The notes beneath the pieces are model-generated. The model saw only the letters and a program-made list of their open reading frames with translations, was not told where the DNA came from and did not search any database. Made by a program: the position numbers and the translations under genes. Below are positions 14,909 through 21,921 of a stretch of DNA of 23,008 nucleotides, piece by piece. Origin of the DNA: Microcaldota archaeon (GTDB lineage Archaea; Micrarchaeota; Micrarchaeia; Micrarchaeales; CABMGC01); NCBI GenBank assembly GCA_030040335.1, contig JASHTX010000066.1, positions 1 through 23,008 of the forward strand. The letters run 5' to 3'. Numbering within the stretch: position 1 is the first letter of the stretch; each line of letters opens with the position of its first letter.

Positions 14909-16086
14909 AAAAATTGTTCACAACGCAAGAAGTTGGAAGCCTCCAGAGGCCTCTCTGGAGACAGAAGCTAAATGCACCCTTGCAAAAAAGCGATCTAAAT
15001 GAGGCGCTGGTTTGGGGCGCCCGTTTTGGGGTGGAGGAAAGGAAGGAGCTTGTCAACGATAAGGGTACGGGTCTGCTACAGAAGAAGCAACCTCACACAG
15101 AGGATGAGAAGAGAAGGATAGTCGATATCGCCACATTGTACGCCATAAGGCTGGAGGAACTTTCAGGTCTTGACCGTGTTTTCGATGGAGAGCAGCCACG
15201 CACTGAGATGTATGACTTCCTCGCACAGCAGGTTAACGGCATACAGACTTCGGGAGTGTTGGACTCTTTCGACGCTAACTACTTTAAGAAGGGTATAGTC
15301 AGTGATAGGGTCAGAGTTAGTGAGAATGGTGTCACTACTTTTGCAGAAGAGTTTGATTTTGTAAAAAAGCACACAAACAGGATAGCAAAACCGTGCTTTA
15401 CAGGCCCTTACACAATGGCTGATTGGTCTTACCTGGAATACTACAGGGACCTAACAGAATCAAAGGGGGAAAGGGGCAATAAGGCGATAAGCGATTCAAG
15501 GAGAGAAGCGATACTGGATTTCGCGAGAAACGTGCTGAATCCAATTGTGCTGAGGTTGGTAAAGTCTGGCGCAAAGGTAATACAGATAGATGAGCCTGCT
15601 GCCACTACAGATGAGAGAGAGTCGAAGGTTTTTGTAGAAGCTATAAATGAGTCTTTCAAAGGCGTGCCAAACAATGTTGAAAAGGCGGTACACATGTGCT
15701 ACAGCGATTACCCATCACTTTTCCCTGCGATTGCAGACTCGGTCGCAAACTCGTATCTCATAGAGTTCACCAATCATGCATCGCCCACAAAGTTCAGGGA
15801 AGAGGACGTAGACAGGGATACGTTCAAGACGTTGCAGCTGTTCAAGGAGTATGGACTTAAGGCCAATGTAGGTGTTGGGGTAATAGACATACACTCAGAT
15901 CTTATAGAGACCCCTCAAGTGGTAAAGGATAGGCTTATGTTCGCTGCAAAGGTGCTTGGCAACCCCGATGCGGTACAGGTAAATCCAGATTGCGGTCTGC
16001 GTACAAGACGCTGGGACGTTGCTTTCCCAAAACTCTGCAACATGGTCGAGGGGGCGATGCTAGCCAGAAGCGAGTTTGGAGAGTAG
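14905..16086 (+). CDS. Methionine synthase MetE, catalytic C-terminal-half protein
   Basis: A 393-aa zinc-dependent methyltransferase half of cobalamin-independent methionine synthase, which transfers a methyl group to homocysteine. All four zinc-site positions of MetE are present: H263 and C265 in VHMCYSDY, E287 in YLIEFTNHA, and C363 in VNPDCGLRTR. The catalytic-type H330 in VGVGVIDIHS and the IDEPA motif (228-232) are also present. The N-terminus TTQEVGSLQRP matches the TTxxGSxxRP opening of the catalytic barrel. Separate N- and C-half genes are a known archaeal arrangement, and the sum (324 + 393 aa) is close to a full-length MetE. A MetF-like gene follows 8 nt later, favouring a methyl-tetrahydropterin donor over the corrinoid protein used by some short archaeal MetE-core enzymes. 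Confidence 0.92.
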   Translation: MKKLFTTQEVGSLQRPLWRQKLNAPLQKSDLNEALVWGARFGVEERKELVNDKGTGLLQKKQPHTEDEKRRIVDIATLYAIRLEELSGLDRVFDGEQPRTEMYDFLAQQVNGIQTSGVLDSFDANYFKKGIVSDRVRVSENGVTTFAEEFDFVKKHTNRIAKPCFTGPYTMADWSYLEYYRDLTESKGERGNKAISDSRREAILDFARNVLNPIVLRLVKSGAKVIQIDEPAATTDERESKVFVEAINESFKGVPNNVEKAVHMCYSDYPSLFPAIADSVANSYLIEFTNHASPTKFREEDVDRDTFKTLQLFKEYGLKANVGVGVIDIHSDLIETPQVVKDRLMFAAKVLGNPDAVQVNPDCGLRTRRWDVAFPKLCNMVEGAMLARSEFGE

Positions 16087-16094
16087 CTGTTGCA

Positions 16095-16958
16095 ATGAAG
16101 GGCATGTTTGAGGTAATACCTCCGCAGCGAAGGGCGAACAAAGAAACCATAGCAGCCTCTGTCAATAAGATAAAAGAAGCAGTCAAAGGGTTGAAGTCTG
16201 TAAACTTTTTGAATGTTCCGGAAGTGGCTGAGGAGAACTTCGCAGGGATGCCGCTCTACAAGCATGTCGACAATTGTGAGTTCGCATCTTTACTTCAGAA
16301 AGGCACAGGAATAGAAGGGATAGCCAACAAGGTCACGCCATATATCCACTCCGAGAATGAATTCAAGGCTTGGTTAAAACACAGTATATCAGTGTGCAAC
16401 ATCCACAATTTTGTTTTTGTGGGAGGCAGTGACAATCGAAGAAAATATCCAGGTCCTCCTGTCATTAGAGCTAATGAGATAACATCAAAGATAAAAGGCG
16501 TGAACTTTGGGAACATATTCATACAGTCAAGACCAGATGAAGTGACCAGGCTTATCGCAAAGACTGAGAGTGGAACGTCTTTTTTCACGAGCCAGCTGGT
16601 CTTCGAGCCAGGGGGATTTGAAACGGTTATTGAAGCTTACGCATCTGCGTGCACAGAAAGAGGCATGAATCCGGCAGTATTTTACGTGAGCCTGGCTCCA
16701 GCAAGCTCGCAATATGATCTTGAGTTCTTCAGATGGCTAGGTGTCAATGTACCAGCCGATGTTGAGAATTCTTTGAAAAAGAGCAATGAAGTCGTTTCCA
16801 CTTCTATAGACATAGCAACTAACATATTCCTGGAAATAAAGGATTTCCTAAAAGAGAGAGGCATAAAGGTCGACGTATCTTGGAATGTAGAATCCATATC
16901 TAACGCAAATCTGAATGCTGCTTGCGATCTTGTCCGTGCTCTCAACAGCAGCTTATAA
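16095..16958 (+). CDS. Methylenetetrahydrofolate reductase-like protein (MetF family)
   Basis: A 287-aa TIM-barrel protein of the MTHFR family, which reduces methylene-tetrahydropterin to the methyl form using a flavin. The opening MKGMFEVIPPQRRANKE matches the FEFFPP signature of MetF with the catalytic glutamate kept (E6). Other family-like stretches are NFVFVGGSDNRRKYPGPPV and SGTSFFTSQLVFEPGG (flavin/substrate loop). ATG at 16095 starts exactly at the first barrel strand. The frame is open upstream to 15990, but that part overlaps metE and looks unrelated. It lies 8 nt after the MetE catalytic half, so it should supply the methyl donor for that enzyme. Sequence similarity to bacterial MetF is clear only at motifs, so the electron donor and exact pterin are uncertain. 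Confidence 0.82.
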   Translation: MKGMFEVIPPQRRANKETIAASVNKIKEAVKGLKSVNFLNVPEVAEENFAGMPLYKHVDNCEFASLLQKGTGIEGIANKVTPYIHSENEFKAWLKHSISVCNIHNFVFVGGSDNRRKYPGPPVIRANEITSKIKGVNFGNIFIQSRPDEVTRLIAKTESGTSFFTSQLVFEPGGFETVIEAYASACTERGMNPAVFYVSLAPASSQYDLEFFRWLGVNVPADVENSLKKSNEVVSTSIDIATNIFLEIKDFLKERGIKVDVSWNVESISNANLNAACDLVRALNSSL

Positions 16959-16994
16959 TAGGCTTGACAGTCGCGCTTTTACAGTTTCTTCAGA

Positions 16995-17007
16995 AAGCTT
17001 AATAAGG
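16995..17007 (+). promoter_or_regulatory. TATA-like box for the first tandem ATP-grasp gene
   Basis: The element aagcttaataagg is centred about 35 nt ahead of the ATG at 17036, inside the 77-nt gap after metF. It suggests that the ATP-grasp genes can be transcribed apart from the glyA-met operon, although read-through is possible. Confidence 0.45.
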
Positions 17008-17035
17008 AGGGCGACACCTTCTCTAAGCGGTACCA

Positions 17036-18232
17036 ATGGAGCACGGTCAGAATCTGCTTTTGATAGGAAATAACTACATCTCAGAAGTACTCGTAGGTAC
17101 AGCCACTAGGCTTGGCATACCAATATTCTCTGACGGGAGCCTAAAACAAGGTCCTGGTCTGGCTGTCCATGACGTGCCTTCTTTGGCCTTCTATGCGCGC
17201 AGAGAGGCGACTCCCAGATTCTATATAAACTCGGAAGAATGCCTTCCATGGATAACTGGAAACTTTAGTGGCAAAGGAATTAACGAGGCAATAGGCCTGC
17301 TAAAGGATAAAGTGGAGTTCAGGAGAATACTAGCCGATGCTTATCCTGACTTTTATTTCCGCGAGCTCGGGGTACATGAGCTGGATTCATTCGAGTTTCC
17401 TGAGGGAAAGGTTTTGACCCTGAAACCTTCAAAAGGTTTCTTCGGAATTGGGGTGAGGAAAGTTAGCAGCAAAGAAGAGTGGAAAGCCAGTGTCAAAGAA
17501 GTTCTGGAGGAAGTGAAGAAGAATTCGAGGTATTTTTCTCCTTCAATACTCAGTGCATCGCCTTTGCTGCTAGAAGATTTTATCAAAGGGAAAGAGTATG
17601 CAGTAGATGCATATTACAGTCGCTCAAAAGAACCTGTAATCATGAACGTCTATCATCACCCATACCGCGATGCGGATGACACTAGAAATGTCCTCTACTA
17701 CACAAGCCCAGATATAATGAGACGGGTCGCACCAAAAGCGACAGACTTTCTCAAACTCCTTGCAAAGCAGTTGGATCTCAGTGGTATAGCAGTCCATGCT
17801 GAATTCCGTGAGACAGAGAATGGAAGGATAATCCCAGTTGAGGTAAACCCGTGCAGATTCGGAGGATTTGGTTTGGCGGATCTTACCTATTATGGTTACG
17901 GGTTCAATCCCTACGAGTATTTCTTTTCTCAGAAGAAACCAGACTGGGGTAGAATTTTAAGGGAAAGGGAGGGGCTCAAATTGGGGTGGATCCTTGGCAA
18001 TAACCCGAACACCGATTCGTCTGACTTAAGGCCAAACCATGAGAAGTTCAGATCAACATTCAGCAACATATTACAGTACAGAGAGATGGATCACAAAAGA
18101 TGGCCCGTATTTGCATCCGTCTATGCACAAAGCAGAGATCTAAAGGATCTTACGAAGTATCTTTCTGTCGATTTTGGTCAGTATTTCGAAAGAATACCCA
18201 AAACAGTTAAAGTCGGAGCCCCAAAAAGCTAA
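17036..18232 (+). CDS. ATP-grasp enzyme of unknown substrate, tandem copy 1
   Basis: A 398-aa protein with an ATP-grasp fold. An N-terminal pre-ATP-grasp domain (1-90, LLLIGNNYISEVLVGTA) is followed by K130 in LTLKPSKGFFGIGVRK (ATP-binding lysine and glycine loop), E180/E187 in LLEDFIKGKEYAVD (adenine/ribose side), and the metal-binding pair E256 (HAEFRET) and E269/N271 (VEVNPCRFGGFG). These residues predict carboxylate activation by acyl phosphate and ligation to an amine or thiol. The segment NPCRFGGFGLADLTYYGYG is characteristic of an uncharacterised ATP-grasp group also seen in bacteria (recall, not checked). A conserved C-terminal module (about 300-390) has no known motif. It is followed 27 nt later by a close paralogue. 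A role in amino-acid or peptide ligation tied to one-carbon metabolism is only a guess. Confidence 0.85.
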   Translation: MEHGQNLLLIGNNYISEVLVGTATRLGIPIFSDGSLKQGPGLAVHDVPSLAFYARREATPRFYINSEECLPWITGNFSGKGINEAIGLLKDKVEFRRILADAYPDFYFRELGVHELDSFEFPEGKVLTLKPSKGFFGIGVRKVSSKEEWKASVKEVLEEVKKNSRYFSPSILSASPLLLEDFIKGKEYAVDAYYSRSKEPVIMNVYHHPYRDADDTRNVLYYTSPDIMRRVAPKATDFLKLLAKQLDLSGIAVHAEFRETENGRIIPVEVNPCRFGGFGLADLTYYGYGFNPYEYFFSQKKPDWGRILREREGLKLGWILGNNPNTDSSDLRPNHEKFRSTFSNILQYREMDHKRWPVFASVYAQSRDLKDLTKYLSVDFGQYFERIPKTVKVGAPKS

Positions 18233-18239
18233 TATATAG
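18229..18239 (+). promoter_or_regulatory. TATA-like box for the second tandem ATP-grasp gene
   Basis: The element ctaatatatag overlaps the stop codon of copy 1 and is centred 26 nt before the ATG at 18260. This predicts a leaderless transcript for copy 2 independent of copy 1. Confidence 0.6.
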
Positions 18240-18259
18240 TGTATCACCTATAGATAGCG

Positions 18260-19435
18260 ATGCAAGTGAAGCAGAACCAGAACCTACTGCTAATTGGTGA
18301 CAATTATATTTCAAAGGTACTGATTGGCACAGCAAAAAAACTAAGCATCCCAATTTTTTGTGATAAAAAATTTAGGGAAGCAGCGGGCCGTTCGGCGCAT
18401 GATGTTTCGGCACTAGCAAGATACGCCAGCGTAAGCAGACAACTGGCATTTTATGTCAACTCTGAAGAGTGCCTTGAATGGATAACAGAGAATTTCTATG
18501 GCAAGAGGATCAAATATGCAATCGGTTTGCTGAAGGATAAGGCTGAGTTTAGGAGAATAGCATCAAGCCTATACCCTGATTTCTATTTTCGCAGGCTCAG
18601 CTCAGAACAGCTAGAAACATTTGATTTTCCAGAAGGCAAGGTCCTGATCTTAAAGCCCGCAAAGGGTTTCTTCGGAATCGGAGTGAGGAAGATAAACAAC
18701 AAAATAGAATGGAAGGCGGGTGTCAAGGAAGTTATGGCAGAGGTAAAAAAGAATTCAAAATACTTTCCAAAGTCGATACTCGACAATTCATATTTTGTGG
18801 CAGAGGAGTTTATTGATGGAGAAGAGTATGCAGTAGACATGTATTATGACTCATTCAATGAGCCGGTAATCATGAACATTTACCACCACCCCTATCGTGA
18901 TAAAAGAGATACGCGTAACGTACTCTACTACTCCGATGCCAATATAATAAGCAGACTAATGCCAAAAGCCATCCGTTTCTTCAGGCTTCTTTCTGAGCAT
19001 TTATACCTCAACAGGATGGCTATTCACGCCGAATTTCGCGAAACAAAAAGTGGAAAGTTGGTTCCAATAGAGGTCAACCCCTGCAGATTCGGTGGTTTTG
19101 GGTTAGCAGATTTGACTTACTATGGGTATGGATTCAACCCATACGAGCATTTTTTTGCGGAGAAAAAACCAAATTGGAATGCGATTCTCGAGAAAAAAAG
19201 TGGGCTGGAACTGGGTTGGATCCTAGCGAATAATCCAGATATTGATCTCTCGAAATCCGAACCAGACCATAAAAAATTCAGATCAACTTTCACTAAGATA
19301 CTTCACTACAATGAGATGGACTACAAGAAGTGGCCGGTATTTGCAACTGTATACGCCCAAAGTAGGGACATTAACGAATTTTTGAAGTATCTGCATGTTG
19401 ATTTTGCAGGATACTTCAAAAAAACGCCCAGATAA
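18260..19435 (+). CDS. ATP-grasp enzyme of unknown substrate, tandem copy 2
   Basis: A 391-aa paralogue of the preceding gene, collinear from end to end and, by eye, identical at well over half of aligned positions. It keeps every ATP-grasp landmark: LILKPAKGFFGIGVRK, AEEFIDGEEYAVD, HAEFRET and IEVNPCRFGGFGLADLTYYG. Differences cluster in the N-terminal domain (residues about 30-65), where substrate-specific contacts often lie, and around SILDNSYFV versus SILSASPLL. Its DNA is visibly more A/T-rich than copy 1, with long A runs (for example 18336-18346 and 18362-18372), indicating older divergence or a different history rather than a fresh duplication. It has its own TATA-like box. The two products could form a heteromer or add successive residues (inference). 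Confidence 0.85.
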   Translation: MQVKQNQNLLLIGDNYISKVLIGTAKKLSIPIFCDKKFREAAGRSAHDVSALARYASVSRQLAFYVNSEECLEWITENFYGKRIKYAIGLLKDKAEFRRIASSLYPDFYFRRLSSEQLETFDFPEGKVLILKPAKGFFGIGVRKINNKIEWKAGVKEVMAEVKKNSKYFPKSILDNSYFVAEEFIDGEEYAVDMYYDSFNEPVIMNIYHHPYRDKRDTRNVLYYSDANIISRLMPKAIRFFRLLSEHLYLNRMAIHAEFRETKSGKLVPIEVNPCRFGGFGLADLTYYGYGFNPYEHFFAEKKPNWNAILEKKSGLELGWILANNPDIDLSKSEPDHKKFRSTFTKILHYNEMDYKKWPVFATVYAQSRDINEFLKYLHVDFAGYFKKTPR

Positions 19436-19472
19436 CTGCCTCTACAGTTATGTTTTGCAGCAGACTACGGCA

Positions 19473-19483
19473 CTTTAATAAAG
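19473..19483 (+). promoter_or_regulatory. TATA-like box for the nucleotidyltransferase gene
   Basis: The element ctttaataaag is centred 27 nt upstream of the ATG at 19505, so the mRNA should start at or next to the start codon. Confidence 0.6.
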
Positions 19484-19504
19484 TTTCCAGGTAAATACCA
19501 TCAG

Positions 19505-20272
19505 ATGGACTTAGAGGGAAGACAGATTGTGGATGCTGTAATACTGTGCAGCGGCTATGGGACCAGACTCGGCGACCTCGGAGAGCTGATGCCAAAGGCA
19601 CTACTGCCTATCGGAGGAAAACCGGTGATAGAGTACACGACCACCGAGCTTGAGAACGAGAAGCTTATAGAGCGTGTCATAGTAACAACGAATAGCAGAT
19701 ACGCACAGCAGTTCACCTACTGGATCAACCTAAAGAAGGCTGCCAAATACGGCAAGGAACTGCACCTGATCGTAGAGAGCCACACTACCAACGGTGCGAG
19801 GCTAGGGGCGCTGGGAAGCACCATAAACGCGATAAAAGAGGCGAATATAAAGAAGGATATGCTGCTGATATTCGGAGACAACTTTTTCACATTCCAAATA
19901 GGCAAACTGGTCAAGGAGTTTGACAGGCTCCACAAGCCCTGCGTGATAGCCTACAACGTGGGTTCGAGGGAGCTGGCGAAGAAATTCGGAGTGCTCGAGG
20001 TCAGCAACAACAAGGTCCTAAGCTTTGAAGAAAAACCCGAGAACCCGAAGTCAACGCTGATAAGCACTGGCATCTATTACATCCCGAAAGAGACAGTCGG
20101 CCTTTTTGAGCAATATGTCAAGGAAACCGGAAAGACGGATCCCCCTGGGCTGTTCTTGCAGTGGCTTGTAGGCCGCACGGACCTGTACGCCATAGTCCCG
20201 GAAAAGGGGGAGTGGGACGATATAGGTGCGCTCGACGCCTACAAAAAGCTCTTCGAAAGGTACAGGAAGTAA
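19505..20272 (+). CDS. Sugar-phosphate nucleotidyltransferase (NDP-sugar pyrophosphorylase)
   Basis: A 255-aa single-domain nucleotidyltransferase of the glucose-1-phosphate thymidylyl/uridylyl and mannose-1-phosphate guanylyltransferase superfamily. It shows the signature AVILCSGYGTRLGDLGELMPKALLPIGGKP (residues 11-40; G-x-G-T-R and the catalytic lysine K31), GDN at 124-126 (metal-binding Asp), FEEKPENPKSTLISTGIYYI and WDDIGALDAY. It couples a sugar-1-phosphate to an NTP, giving an activated sugar for surface glycans or protein glycosylation. It lacks the left-handed beta-helix acyltransferase domain of longer relatives. The sugar and nucleotide cannot be told from the motif. The sequon-rich surface proteins in this window are possible downstream users (inference). 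Own promoter; the tRNA follows after 35 nt. Confidence 0.9.
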   Translation: MDLEGRQIVDAVILCSGYGTRLGDLGELMPKALLPIGGKPVIEYTTTELENEKLIERVIVTTNSRYAQQFTYWINLKKAAKYGKELHLIVESHTTNGARLGALGSTINAIKEANIKKDMLLIFGDNFFTFQIGKLVKEFDRLHKPCVIAYNVGSRELAKKFGVLEVSNNKVLSFEEKPENPKSTLISTGIYYIPKETVGLFEQYVKETGKTDPPGLFLQWLVGRTDLYAIVPEKGEWDDIGALDAYKKLFERYRK

Positions 20273-20274
20273 CC

Positions 20275-20287
20275 TTATTTTAAGCTT
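20275..20287 (+). promoter_or_regulatory. TATA-like box for tRNA-Ser
   Basis: The element ttattttaagctt, just after the nucleotidyltransferase stop, is centred 27 nt upstream of the first base of the tRNA, the standard spacing for an archaeal tRNA promoter. Confidence 0.6.
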
Positions 20288-20307
20288 AATGACAATATAG
20301 CCAGCGA

Positions 20308-20432
20308 GCCAGGGTGGCAGAATCCGGTAAATGCGCCGGTCTTGAGTCTTCAAGATCTCAAGAGCTGATTCGTGATGCAAAGAAAACCGGTTCCTCTTCG
20401 GAGGATTTAGGGTTCAAATCCCTACCCTGGCG
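20308..20432 (+). tRNA. tRNA-Ser (UGA anticodon) with a 38-nt intron
   Basis: The cloverleaf can be folded by hand. The acceptor stem is gccaggg (20308-20314) with ccctggc (20425-20431), and the D arm has a gca/tgc stem with GG in the loop. The anticodon stem is ccggt (20336-20340) with accgg (20386-20390). A long variable arm with a cctc/gagg stem and ttcg loop (20391-20407) makes it class II. The T arm is taggg-ttcaaat-cccta (20408-20424). The discriminator is G (20432) and no CCA is encoded. After intron removal the anticodon loop reads c-t-TGA-g-a, so it decodes UCA/UCG-type serine codons. The class II arm with G73 supports serine over leucine (which has A73). Confidence 0.92.
20347..20384 (+). 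other. Archaeal tRNA intron at position 37/38
   Basis: 38 nt between exon base g20346 (position 37) and a20385 (position 38), the canonical archaeal site. Cleavage fits a bulge-helix-bulge: three-base bulges agt (20345-20347) and aaa (20383-20385) flank a short helix pairing ctt (20341-20343) with aag (20380-20382). That helix is one pair shorter than ideal, so a relaxed motif is likely. The intron also holds ctcaag (20357-20362), complementary to the anticodon-loop bases 20341-20346. Confidence 0.75.
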
Positions 20433-20456
20433 TTCTCATGCTCTGGCATCTGGTGC

Positions 20457-20492
20457 TAATTTAATATAAAATGTAGAGCTTAACTATAATCA
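20457..20492 (+). promoter_or_regulatory. AT-rich promoter region for the HerA-like gene
   Basis: Two TATA-like runs, aatttaatataaaatg (20457-20472) and cttaactataatc (20480-20492), lie between the tRNA and the ATG at 20535. Either would leave a real 5' leader (about 43 or 23 nt), unlike most genes here. The rest of the 102-nt gap shows no gene. Confidence 0.45.
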
Positions 20493-20534
20493 ACAGCCAC
20501 AAGGGATACTACGGATGTAAGCATCGCAGAAGAT

Positions 20535-21893
20535 ATGAAGATGGACGCACAGACGATCATGACTGGAAGAGGGTGCGTCATAGGCCAGAGCGGGTCGGGG
20601 AAATCGTATCTGATGGGAGTGATCGCAGAGGAACTCTGCAGGGCTAACTTGCCTTTCTGTGTAATAGATACTGAAGGAGAATACGACTCGCTGAGAAACA
20701 ACTTCGGAGTGCTTGTGGTGGGCGGGGAAGCCGGAGACATAAAGCTAGATTCAGACCTTACGAGTGCCTTCGCGGCAAGCATAGGCAACGATATTCCCAT
20801 TGTGCTCGACGTTTCTGAGGAGCTGGACAGGAAAGATGCGGTATATCGGGCGCTAGATGCCCTGTATCACCTCGCCAGCAGGATCAGGAAACCGTACCTG
20901 ATAATGATAGAGGAAGCTGACAAGCTTGCACCGCAGGCTGTTGGCAAAGGAATAAACATAGTAGAGGAGATAAGCATAAGGGGGAGGAAGAGGGGGCTAG
21001 GCCTGTTGATTGCCACACAGAGGCCGGCAAACATAAGCAAGAACGTCCTTGCTCAATGCTCATATGGTTTTATCGGAAAGCTCACAATCCGCAATGATCT
21101 CAATGCGATAAGGCCGCTGTTCGGAAGCGGAAACAAGCTAAATAACATAACCAAGCTGCGCACCGGCGAGTTCATGCCGTTCGGCCTTGAGCACGAAGAG
21201 AAGTTCAAGGTAAAGATGAGGCAATCGATGCACGGCGGCGAGACTCCGGAGCTCGTGGCGTACGAGCCACAGAACAGGAAGCTTGCAGCAATAATCGAGC
21301 AACTAAAGAAAGGGAAAGTACCTGTGAAAGCCAGTGAGAGGGCGGTGCAAACAGTCACGATAGAGGTCATACCTGCTCAGTTTGGCCTTGCAGATGCACA
21401 AGCATACGCAGAAAGGATGGCAAGGCGCAGATTCGTGCTTTTTGGCGAAGCGACAGAAAGTGTTGACTCCGTGAAGCAGCAGTACCTTCCTGTTGGCATG
21501 TGCACCATGCGGCTGCCGACGCACTGGAAAGGAGAGTATCTGGAGTACTATGTGTTCGTGACTGGTAACGGCGATTTGCTTTCGGTAAACAACAAGGTTC
21601 GTTTTATAGGTGGGAGATCAGGATTCAAAACCAGTGAAAGAGAGACCAGGTCGTATATGGCCAGGCAGCCAGTCATCCTTGCCGAGGTGCAGGTTCCCAA
21701 AGACGAGGTGCCCAAGAACGACCTGACAGCACAGAAGGCATTAAGATGCCTGCGTGGGTTTTTCCCTGACCCAACCCTGGCTGATTTCAGAAAGGCATAC
21801 CTCCCTTTCTACAAAATAACATTCAAGAAAGGAAACAGAGTGCGCATACACTCCATAGATGGTATAAAGGGCGAGAGATTCGACATTTTATAA
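20535..21893 (+). CDS. HerA-like/DUF87 hexameric ATPase
   Basis: A 452-aa RecA-fold ATPase of the HerA-FtsK group. It has Walker A GQSGSGKS (17-24), the DTEGEYDSL motif after strand 2 (45-53), Walker B YLIMIEEADKLAP (121-133), and RGRKRGLGLLIATQRPANISKNVLAQC (149-175) carrying the sensor and arginine-finger region. HerA translocases act in DNA end processing with the nuclease NurA, but NurA is not a neighbour and this copy lacks the N-terminal HAS barrel of classical HerA. A C-terminal domain of about 150 residues (from about 300, FGLADAQAYAERMARRRFVLFG...) is not recognised. ATG at 20535 is the first start after an in-frame TAA at 20487. A role in DNA or protein-DNA remodelling is likely, but repair is not proven. 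Confidence 0.88.
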   Translation: MKMDAQTIMTGRGCVIGQSGSGKSYLMGVIAEELCRANLPFCVIDTEGEYDSLRNNFGVLVVGGEAGDIKLDSDLTSAFAASIGNDIPIVLDVSEELDRKDAVYRALDALYHLASRIRKPYLIMIEEADKLAPQAVGKGINIVEEISIRGRKRGLGLLIATQRPANISKNVLAQCSYGFIGKLTIRNDLNAIRPLFGSGNKLNNITKLRTGEFMPFGLEHEEKFKVKMRQSMHGGETPELVAYEPQNRKLAAIIEQLKKGKVPVKASERAVQTVTIEVIPAQFGLADAQAYAERMARRRFVLFGEATESVDSVKQQYLPVGMCTMRLPTHWKGEYLEYYVFVTGNGDLLSVNNKVRFIGGRSGFKTSERETRSYMARQPVILAEVQVPKDEVPKNDLTAQKALRCLRGFFPDPTLADFRKAYLPFYKITFKKGNRVRIHSIDGIKGERFDIL

Positions 21894-21921
21894 CGAGGTC
21901 TATCAAAGAAAACGGTTGTCT

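Noticed and set aside
13934..16086. The two MetE genes as one frameshifted methionine synthase
   Set aside because: The C-half has its own ATG overlapping the stop as ATGA, its own canonical TTxxGSxxRP start, and the split form is known in archaea. No decay is visible in either half.
15990..16094. N-terminal extension of the MetF-like protein
   Set aside because: The 35 extra residues overlap the MetE catalytic gene and read as its out-of-frame shadow; the barrel begins at the ATG at 16095.
17036..19435. Tandem ATP-grasp genes as PurP, PurK, PurT or carbamoyl-phosphate synthetase
   Set aside because: The ATP-grasp core motifs are present but the flanking signatures of those enzymes are not; the NPCRFGGFG block and C-terminal module point to a separate, unassigned group.
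20308..20432. The class II tRNA read as tRNA-Leu
   Set aside because: The spliced loop gives UGA as anticodon and the discriminator is G, both pointing to serine; leucine tRNAs carry A73.
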